Shown in pieces: positions 57,183-64,000 of a stretch of DNA of 64,000 bases. Made by a program: the position numbers and the translations under genes. The notes below the pieces were generated by a model. It was given only the letters and a program-made list of their open reading frames with translations. It did not search any database and was not told the origin of the DNA. The stretch is from positions 64,119,398 to 64,183,397 of the forward strand of contig JBAIZL010000006.1 of assembly GCA_036971475.1 (NCBI GenBank), read 5' to 3'. Each line of letters starts with the position of its first letter. The first letter of the stretch is position 1. Origin of the DNA: Prosapia bicincta (Eukaryota; Arthropoda; Insecta; Hemiptera; Cercopidae).

Positions 57183-59449
57183 ATGAGTGGATTTAATCTT
57201 TTATTTGTTGATGAATGTGGGAAGGAGTTGAAGGAGTGTGATATTGAAAGAATTATTGGAGAATGTGACAGTGATAGTGAGAGTGATTTGTTTGATGAAA
57301 TATCTGAGAGTGATAATGAAATAAGTGAAATAGGACAGTTGGACACTGAATCTGAAATATATGAAAATGTAAGTAATGAATCAACTAAAATCATAATAGA
57401 CTCTAATATAACAGGTTCACCACCTCACGAGAAATGTAATCTGCCGTGTTCTGCAATAAGGGATAAGTTGCAACTTGAGCAGCCCTCTTGTAGTTATGTT
57501 AGGCCTAAGTCTCTGCTAGATATAAATAATGTAATTTCTTATATAAATGTCCATGATAGGCCTGTATTACCATCTAATTCAGATGATGAAAGCTCACTGA
57601 TATCCAATCCAATTCAGCTACTCGATCAAATCAACCGTGATGGAATAATTGCACCTCTGTCTCCTACTGCTAGTGAGGAAGCTGATGACCCTAGTTTTCT
57701 TGATTCTTGTCCTAGGCCTGTTAGAGTTAGTATTAGAGGTAGGGGTAAACCAAGGGGTAGGCCTAAAGAAAAAAATCCAAGTTTCAAACCACCTAAGCCT
57801 ACTAAACGGCCAAAGAACCAGTCCATTAGCCAAACAGCACCACCAAGTAAAAAAAAGAAAAAACCAGGTTGGCGTTGGACCAGCAATATTGAGGAGAATA
57901 ATATCAATAAAACTCCATTCATAGGTTGCCCTGGTGTAAGGGCAATATTACTGAGGAACTTAGGACCATCTCCTTCTGAAATAGACGTTTTCAATATGCC
58001 TTTGTTGACAGTGACTTTTGGCAACATGTTGCCAATGAAACTAATAAATATGCCAAAGAATTTCTTGCTAAAAATAATTCACCAGAAGAAAAGAAGTTGT
58101 ATTCAGAATGGATTGACACAACTCCAGATGAAATGTCCTGTTTTTACACACTTTGTGTCCTTATGTCCCTAGTAAGAAAAAGAAATATTCAGTCATATTG
58201 GTCCCCTAATTCCAATACAGAGACTCCGTTTTTCCGCAAATCAATGCCATTCCGCCGATTTTTGCTACTTTCTAAATTCTTTCATCTCACTGATAATAAA
58301 AATAAGCCTCTAAATGACAAACTGTGGAAACTAAGATATGTAATTGATTACATGAATAGGAAGTTTTCTCTGTTGTACTTACCTGATGAAAACATAGCAG
58401 TTGACGAAAGTTTGATGAAATTCCGAGGAAGGTTGGGCTATGTTCAATTTAACCCCAAAAAAAGGGCAAGATTTGGAATTAAATTTTATAAATGTTGTGA
58501 ATCTAGCACTGGCTACTGCTCTAAGTTTAAGATTTACACTGGTGCAGAAGCAATAAAACCTGTTAGAGTAGAAGAAGGGAGTGGAGATACAGCTGAGGAG
58601 GAAAAGTTGTTGGTGAGTGAGTCTATTGTAATTGAAATGGTGAAGGATTACGCTGGTAAAGGACATACACTTACCCCAGACAACTGGTATTCTTCACCAC
58701 TTCTTTTCCATAAATTAAAAAATAATGGATTCAATGTAATTGGGACTGTAAATCCATGGAGAGCCAATATGCCCGAGACCTTCAAAGACTCTAACAACAA
58801 ATTACTTCTTGGTGACTTCGAAGTAGCTTATGGTCATGACATGATGGCCCTTAGGTGGCAAGACAAGAAACAAGTATGTATTTTGTCTACCTTTCATAAC
58901 AATGGTAATAAGAAGTCAACAGGGAAGAGGGACAGAATTAGTGGAGAGCCCAAAAAAAAACCTGAACCTGTTCTTTACTATAACAACTCCATGGGGGGCA
59001 TCGATCGAGAAGATCAACAGTTGGCTTCATTCCCCAGCATGAGAAGGTATGCTAAAGGTTATAAAAAGATATTTTTTTATATAATGGACATTGCCCTTTT
59101 TAATTCCTATGTTGTATTCAAAAAAATTACTAAGAAAAATATGGGATTTAGTGAGTTTAAAGAAAGATTTGCAAGACAGATGTTTGAATCCAAGCAACTT
59201 CCTTCATACAAGCGAAGAGGACGGACATCAGTGTCAGAAACTCCTCTGAGGCTTCAAGCATCAACTTGGGGACATTTCCCAAGACCAATGCCACCTAATG
59301 AAATAAAACAAACTCCCTCAAGAAGGTGCAAGGTTTGTAGTGCTCAAGGCAAACGCAGTGACAGTCGGTGGGAGTGTGAACTGTGCCTCGTCGCGCTTCA
59401 CCTACCAGAATGTTTCAAAGCATACTACACAAAAGTTAACTTTGCTTGA
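57183..59449 (+). pseudogene. piggyBac transposase, one frameshift
   Basis: About 755 codons in two overlapping frames. The first (ATG 57183) is acidic and contains an AT-hook-like RGRGKPRGRPKEKN and a basic PSKKKKKPG. It stays in family register to about 57990 (NLGPSPSEIDVF). There a one-base loss moves the reading to the second frame, which continues FQYAFVDSDFWQHVANETN-like text and is open to TGA at 59447-59449. The DDD catalytic aspartates are present: VDESLMKFRGR (codon 58403), TPDNWYSS (58679) and GGIDREDQ (59003). A C-terminal Cys-rich zinc domain CKVC, CELC, HLPEC is complete. The protein is longer than the classic 594-aa piggyBac. The second-frame ATG at 58097 is internal. Confidence 0.93.
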
Positions 59450-59805
59450 CTCTTGTGTAATTGAAACATATTCTTTGCACCCTGAAGAATATCTTGGAGT
59501 ATTTTCAAAGGTAAATTATGCTTTTATTTTAGGATAAGTGAAATTAAAAAAAAAAAAATCTATTTTTCATTGAAACATTTTAGTTTTTCACATATTATTA
59601 AATTATAAAAGAAAAGTTACTATAAATATTAGTGCATATATTGAAAGTAAAAGCAATTGTGAATAAAAAAATTACAATAGGTTCCATAAGCAACATAAAT
59701 ATGAACTGAAAAGAAGTCATCAACAAAAACCTTTTAAAATGCTCTAAACAATTAGTCATTTATGGTTCAGTCAGTGTAAAAAAAAATTGTAAGCGAATGG
59801 GTTAA

Positions 59806-59845
59806 TGGTGGATAAAATTACTTACAATAGTAATATATTAACTTC
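59806..59845 (+). mobile_element. Right remainder of the PLE unit split by piggyBac
   Basis: TGGTGGATAAAATTACTTAC followed by AATAGTAATATATTAACTTC continues the family B terminus interrupted at 56848. Confidence 0.85.
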
Positions 59846-59889
59846 ATATATATATAAATAAATAAATATATATATATATATATATATAT
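59846..59889. repeat. (TA)n microsatellite
   Basis: TA repeats with a short AAATAAATAAA interruption, between two family B units. Confidence 0.95.
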
Positions 59890-59894
59890 TCTTG

Positions 59895-60128
59895 ATATTT
59901 AACATTATCCATTGTTTTTCCGTTGCACTGACTTTATGAAGTTAATATATTACTATGTAAGTAATTTTATCCACCATTAAGTGCAATAATTTTACCTTGA
60001 GTGATGAGGCACCTTTCGGTCGAATGAGTGATTCGACAATGGTCAACGACCGAAAGGTGCCTCATCACTCAAGGTAAAATTATTGCACTTAATGGTGGAT
60101 AAAATTACTTACATAGTAATATATTAAC

Positions 60129-60133
<5 letters not shown>
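59895..60133. mobile_element. Palindromic PLE terminal pair, family B
   Basis: The arms meet at GGTCGAATGAGTG (about 60025). Both arms share the local variant TTACTATGTAAGTAATTTT (left) and its inverse (right), which differs from the other units. Confidence 0.88.
60026..60070 (+). ncRNA. Hammerhead-like motif, family B
   Basis: Stem I GAGTGAT/ATCACTC (7 perfect pairs); core TCGACAA; extra T; stem II GGTC/GACC with loop AAC; GAA; stem III AGG/CCT with loop TG; C at position 17 (60063). Confidence 0.55.

Positions 60134-60159
<26 letters not shown>
60132..60159. repeat. (TA)n microsatellite
   Basis: About 28 bp of TA between two family B palindromes. Confidence 0.93.
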
Positions 60160-60411
60160 TCCTGATATTTAATATTATCCATTGTTTTTCCGTTGCACTG
60201 ACTTTATGAAGTTAATAAATTACCAATTTTGAGTAATTTTATCCACCATTAAGTGCAATAATTTTACCTTGAGTGATGAGGCACCTTTCGGTCTTTGACC
60301 ATTGTCGAATCACTGATTGTCAGTCAAAGACCGAAAGGTGCCTCATCACTCAAGGTAAAATTATTGCACTTAATGGTGGATAAAATTACTCAAAATTGGT
60401 AATTTATTAAC

Positions 60412-60414
<3 letters not shown>
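60160..60414. mobile_element. Palindromic PLE terminal pair, family B
   Basis: The arms share the local variant AATTACCAATTTTGAGTAAT and its inverse, absent from the neighbouring unit. The left arm carries a complete hammerhead-like motif on the minus strand; the right arm lacks the first part of it. Confidence 0.88.
60272..60314 (-). ncRNA. Hammerhead-like motif, family B
   Basis: Minus strand: stem I AGTGAT/ATCACT; core TCGACAA; extra T; stem II GGTC/GACC with loop AAA; GAA; stem III AGG/CCT; C. Confidence 0.55.

Positions 60415-60442
<28 letters not shown>
60415..60442. repeat. (TA)n microsatellite
   Basis: About 28 bp of TA followed by a few TTTA repeats. Confidence 0.93.
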
Positions 60443-60446
<4 letters not shown>

Positions 60447-60469
60447 TTATTTATTTATATTTATACATA

Positions 60470-60960
60470 TTTCATGTTGTCCATTACCAATAAAGGCAAT
60501 AATTACAATAACAGGCATATCTAAAATCCACAAACCCAACACACCATTTAGACCACTAATAAATTTCAAAACAGCACCCATCTTAAATAATCGGAAAAAT
60601 ACTAGACAAAATAATAAGATCTAAAATACATATCAACAACACATACAATATAAAAATGGATACGAATTAATTAATAAAATAAAAAACATAGAAACAAACA
60701 GCAACACAAAAAATAATTAGTTATGACATAACCAACATGTACCCTCGTATTCCAATAGAAGAAACCACAGAAATAATAAAAAACAAACTAATACACAACA
60801 ACGAAAAAGAAAACACAATAAATAGTATTACCACACTAATTAAACACATATGTAACCAAAATTACTTCCAATTTAACAATAAATACTATAAACAAACAAC
60901 TGGACTCCCCATGTGATCACCCATATCATCAATCATGTCAAAAAGCAGCAATGTATAAAA
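60470..60960 (+). pseudogene. PLE reverse-transcriptase fragment
   Basis: Across frames: ITGISKIHKPNTPFRPLINF (about 60510-60570), DITNMYPRIPIEE (about 60727-60765, with the catalytic Asp of motif A), then NQNYFQFNNKYYKQTTGLPM with a stop and SPISSIMS (about 60855-60945; the GLPMGSPxS motif B). This is the Penelope RT order: fingers, motif A, motif B. The YxDD region and nuclease are absent. It follows immediately after the family B palindromes. Confidence 0.8.
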
Positions 60961-61265
60961 CATGTAACCATAAATATATATAACAATAAAGAAAACATAA
61001 CAATAAATAACAAAATAAAACAACAATAAATCTATAACAATAAAAAATATAAAACTGTAAATAACAAAATAACAACAATGAACAATATAAATAAATAATA
61101 ACAATATTTAAAACAATAGTCAACAATTTAACAATAAATAAATCTTAATAGCACAATAAAAAGAACATAAAATATATTGAATTTAAATTAATAAAAAATA
61201 TACACAGATAATAATTAAATGAAATATAAATATAACTATAGTAGCATATATTTTAAATATTAAAT
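60961..61265. other. Very AT-rich sequence
   Basis: Low-complexity A-rich stretch between the PLE RT fragment and the LINE 3' end. It generates spurious minus-strand hydrophobic frames (60886-61126). Confidence 0.6.
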
Positions 61266-62190
61266 TTAAAAAAATATGTTCAAGTGGTGTGAGAGAGCGA
61301 TGACTCGGTCAATGACCGAGGCATCGTCCCTTAACACCACTTTCAAACTCCCTTTTAATTTAAAAAGGGCACAAATATTAGTTACTCTGATACAATCAAC
61401 CAAAATATGTCTTATTGTGAAGATATCTCCACAATACTGACATATTGCTGGATCCTCACGACGCATCAAACATCCATGAGTTATAAAAGAGTGGCCAACG
61501 CGAAGACATGTAACCACTAATCCTCCCTACATTTTGAACGAATAGAAGACCTCCATGCATGGACGGTATCTTTAATTTCGCTCAGCTTATTCTAGCGATG
61601 ACGATGGTCATTCCAAGCAGTGAGCAATAAATGTTTCGCAAAACACACAATCAGATGCCATAACTCGTTGAGTAATGGGCCCCAAACTTGTAGCATTCTT
61701 CGCCGCTTCATCCGCTTTTGAGTATTCCGCAATGTCCAGGAACCCAACAGAATGTTACCCCTACACCCCCCAATTGAAGCCTGTGTACAGCACACAAAAT
61801 GTCCCCAACTAAAGGGTTAACAGAGAAAACATCCTGAAGAGCACTTTTGGAATCAGAACACAAAAGATAGCGGGAAGATCGAGATTGAATAACAGTTAAA
61901 GATTTAAAAATGGCAAATAGTTCTGCCATGAACACACTGCAAGCTGAGGGCAATCCGTACGTGTAGGTATGTCCAGACGCATAAAATGCACTCCTAACGC
62001 CATTGTCCAGTTTAGACACATCTGTGAAAATAATCTCACTATATTGGTGGGATCTGTAAATTGCCAAAACTCCCTAAAATCTTTAGAGATATTGCCTCCC
62101 AATACAATCCAGGTAATTCCATTCGTTGTTGTCTTTCCTTTCTAGTCCATTGCAGACCAGGAGGTGGTCCTTGTCATAATAGATGTTTGG
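61266..62190 (-). pseudogene. Non-LTR retrotransposon (LINE) 3' part: RNase H and terminal zinc motif
   Basis: Minus strand with frameshifts. The 119-codon frame at 61708-62067 reads IIFTDVSKLDNGVRSAFYAS (first catalytic Asp), CSVFMAELFAIFKSL (Glu), YLLCSDSKSALQDVF (Asp) and VTFCWVPGHCGI, with KADEAAK in another frame. This is the RNase H domain of I/Jockey-type LINEs. Downstream, 61266-61517 gives RVGHSFITHG, CQYCGDIFTIRHILVDC: the CxxC-H-C tail typical of these elements. The RT is missing, as expected for 5' truncation. It lies in a Ptpmeg2 intron, same strand. Confidence 0.85.
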
Positions 62191-62199
62191 CATGCACAT

Positions 62200-62935
62200 A
62201 TTGTGCACCTGTTGGATTCTAATATTTTCAATCTGCATCTAATATTTTCATTAGCGTGACAAAGTTGATCACGTCCGCAGCATACTTTAAGCTGTATGTG
62301 TCACCTGGGTACTAAATGATCAACAATGTTGGTGAAAGCCTCTCAAAGTCAGAATAATCACATAAATATACCATAATGTATTATAAATGTACAGTATAGC
62401 TGTAATTAATGTTAACATCTTTTATGTGGAACGTAACCCTCCCCTTTCCATAAACAGTTGGTTTCAGTATTCACGGTAAGTTAGGGTAACGTAATCTCCA
62501 CAAATAACGAGGGATCACTGTATTTTATTAAATTTCATTTCCTCTATATGCAAAATATATTTTCAAGTGATGAACTTTACCAGCATTTTTGTTTTTAACA
62601 GAGATTTGTTAATCAAAACAGAACTACTACTCGATACATGGCCCCCATTAGTTACTTACTAATACTCCACTATAAAAACTAATTATTTTTGTTCATTTTG
62701 AAAGTGGTACAAAAATGGTGACTGTTAAACTTTTGCTGTATTAAAAATGTTTCTAGAAAAATTGTACAGATTAATTAAAGAGTCAGATCAGAGTTCTAAT
62801 ATTATTATTTGTCTATTAAGTTTTCAAGGTCACAAATTAAACTATAATTATTTCAAAAATTAAATACTACTCATAATTATTACAAAACTGTCAGACTTTT
62901 TTAACAGTTCACTGTAATTGGCTTGAAAAACTTAC
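62200..62935. other. Ptpmeg2 intron, no recognised feature
   Basis: Includes a short tandem echo TCTAATATTTTCA at 62218-62252; otherwise nothing recognised. Confidence 0.5.
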
Positions 62936-63096
62936 CTTGAGTTGAAATGAATGCGTTTTTCTGTTTGTAACCATCAACAAAATTAGCATTAATGTAATCT
63001 GTTGTTGAATCTCCATCTAACTGCGATAGTAACACTCGACTATGATCGTAGCACAGAACATCTGTGTAGCGGTTTTTGGGTAAATTTGATCGTAAC
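62936..63096 (-). CDS. Ptpmeg2: PTP-MEG2 (PTPN9) phosphatase, exon with the KNRY motif
   Basis: Minus-strand exon of 161 nt: one base, 53 codons, one base. Acceptor TTTCTAG, donor GTAAGT. It encodes [20 protein letters not shown] (the KNRY phosphotyrosine-loop motif with the ring-stacking Tyr) and [20 protein letters not shown] (DYINAN core motif). This is the beginning of the catalytic domain. The preceding exons, including CRAL-TRIO, would be at coordinates above 63096 and lie beyond the window. It joins 55766-55995 in frame. Confidence 0.95.
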
Positions 63097-63236
63097 CTAG
63101 AAACATTTCATTATTTCCTTTAACACTGACAAAATATGGCAAAAATTGTTTAAAAAAGGTATGTTCAGATTGAATATACAAATACAAAAATAATTACAAA
63201 CCTATTACTTTTAATGGTATTGAGGTTGGTAGGCCT

Positions 63237-63300
63237 TTAACCCATTCCGGATTAATAGCTTCTGAGTAACTCGTGTTATACTAATCCGGACTCGTCATGA
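63237..63300 (+). mobile_element. Left end of a fourth TTAA-type element (no right end seen)
   Basis: TTAACCCATTCCGGATTAAT followed after 25 bp by ACTAATCCGG forms a subterminal inverted pair. The tip resembles piggyBac-type ends (TTAA-CCCATTC). No matching CGGAATGGGTTAA occurs before the window ends. Confidence 0.4.
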
Positions 63301-63779
63301 GTGACTAGGTAGGTACAATTTAATTCCTAAGATCAATTGAGTTGTATTTTCACTACGAAAATATTGTCACACATAAAGCACTAAATAATATATATTTTAT
63401 ACGGATGTAAATTTTTAAAAATTATTTTGTACCTTAGTTAGTTTATTATTTGTTAATTTATTATTATTGGTAATCATAATTTGTAAAAACTAATTAAACA
63501 TCACTTTAATTCGAAATTCCTAATTCTGAAAATAAGTGTTGGCTTAAAATTAAAAGCCAACAATTATTTTTAGAATTAGGAATATTAATTAAATTTATTA
63601 AATTACAAGCCATAATACTGTAACTTCACATTTAACACAGAGATAAACACATTTATTTGGAAATTGATGCTTATTATTAATACAATGATTTGCAAATTTG
63701 ATACTATATTCAATGTCTATAATGTTACAGCAATAAAATAACTTGGCAATTTGTATAAATTTAGCAATAATTCTAATTC

Positions 63780-63915
63780 TAATTTAACATATGTTTTAGG
63801 CCTATATCTTGCATTATTTTATTTTTCATTCCTGATGATGTTGGTACTGTTTACCAACGAAAAGCTTTGAATATAAATTAATAAATATTCTTGTATTTGA
63901 ATAACCTATGTTGTT
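63780..63915 (+). mobile_element. PLE terminus, family I
   Basis: Same family as the palindrome at 20855-21140 (CGAAAAGCTTTGAATA and AATATTCTTGTATTTGAATA), here as a single plus-strand copy. Confidence 0.75.
63828..63872 (+). ncRNA. Hammerhead ribozyme motif, family I
   Basis: Stem I ATTC/GAAT; canonical core CTGATGA (63832-63838); one extra T; stem II GTTGGTA/TACCAAC (7 perfect pairs, loop CTGTT); GAA (63859-63861); self-complementary stem III AAGCTT; T at position 17 (63868), so predicted cleavage is after 63868. Confidence 0.72.
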
Positions 63916-63918
63916 TTA

Positions 63919-63968
<50 letters not shown>
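63919..63968. repeat. (TA)n(TG)n microsatellite
   Basis: About 14 bp of TA, then TG repeats, separating the family I PLE end from a family C PLE end. Confidence 0.95.
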
Positions 63969-63973
<5 letters not shown>

Positions 63974-63974
63974 T

Positions 63975-64000
63975 TTTCTCTTTGATTGACAAAGACCACT
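63975..64000 (+). mobile_element. PLE terminus, family C, cut by the window edge
   Basis: TTTTCTCTTTGATTGACAAAG followed by ACCACT matches 39848-39872, reaching the start of stem II. Confidence 0.7.

Larger units (their letters stand above)
56849..59801 (+). mobile_element. piggyBac transposon, nearly complete (2,953 bp)
   Basis: TTAA target copies at 56845-56848 and 59802-59805. Perfect 16-bp terminal inverted repeats CCCATTCGCTTACAAT (56849-56864) and the inverse (59786-59801). It carries one transposase gene with a single apparent frameshift. The element interrupts a family B PLE unit within GCAC-TTAA-TGGTGG, a sequence that is uninterrupted in the units at 20757, 60090 and 60365. Confidence 0.97.

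Noticed and set aside
57618..58027. Minus-strand frames of 71 and 133 codons
   Set aside because: Antisense shadows of the piggyBac transposase frame.
60886..61126. Hydrophobic minus-strand frames
   Set aside because: Low-complexity A-rich sequence on the plus strand gives Tyr/Phe/Ile-rich translation; no domain.
1..64000. tRNA, rRNA or bacterial-type operons
   Set aside because: None seen; gene structure and repeats are those of an animal nuclear genome.

Overview
The window is a 64 kb piece of an AT-rich animal genome, almost certainly an arthropod and probably an insect. It has intron-split genes with GT/AG junctions, animal gene families (a PDZ sorting nexin and a PTP-MEG2-type phosphatase), and insect-style transposons: piggyBac, pogo/Tigger, DUF4817-type mariner, Penelope-like elements (PLEs) and an RNase-H LINE. 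No bacterial features, tRNA, rRNA or CRISPR were seen. The order or species cannot be fixed from the sequence.

Host genes, both on the minus strand. (1) SNX27: two exons (27303-27556 and 13157-13259) encode the N-terminus and the whole PDZ domain. They join in frame across a 14 kb transposon-filled intron; the PX and FERM-like exons lie beyond the left edge or were not recognised. (2) Ptpmeg2/PTPN9: four exons (62936-63096, 55766-55995, 52933-53140, 45764-45993) join in frame and encode the C-terminal phosphatase domain up to the stop codon. The CRAL-TRIO part lies beyond the right edge. Ptpmeg2 is upstream of SNX27 in the same orientation.

Repeats, left to right: an 81-bp minisatellite (1.0-2.4 kb); an old ~125-bp tandem array broken up by later insertions (7.1-10.5 kb); a mariner relic beside SNX27 exon 2; a 46-bp minisatellite of 25 copies (15.8-17.0 kb); a PLE and palindrome cluster (19.4-23.6 kb); a TTAA-flanked transposon with ~465-bp inverted repeats and a 335-aa transposase-like ORF (23.6-25.8 kb); two opposed PLE ends (28.2-31.4 kb); a pogo relic (35.7-36.7 kb); further palindromes (39.7-41.0 kb); TTAA-flanked non-autonomous elements (42.3-43.6 and 49.6-50.6 kb); a near-complete piggyBac inserted into a PLE terminus (56.8-59.8 kb); more PLE pieces and a LINE tail (59.8-62.2 kb).

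The most interesting signal is a set of PLE terminal units from several families. Each carries a hammerhead-ribozyme-like motif (core, stem II, GAA, tiny self-complementary stem III). Several have stem covariation between copies, and one family has a shifted core in which the C3-G8 pair is replaced by U3-A8. These units often occur as palindromes whose two arms share unit-specific variants, and they alternate with (TA)n microsatellites.
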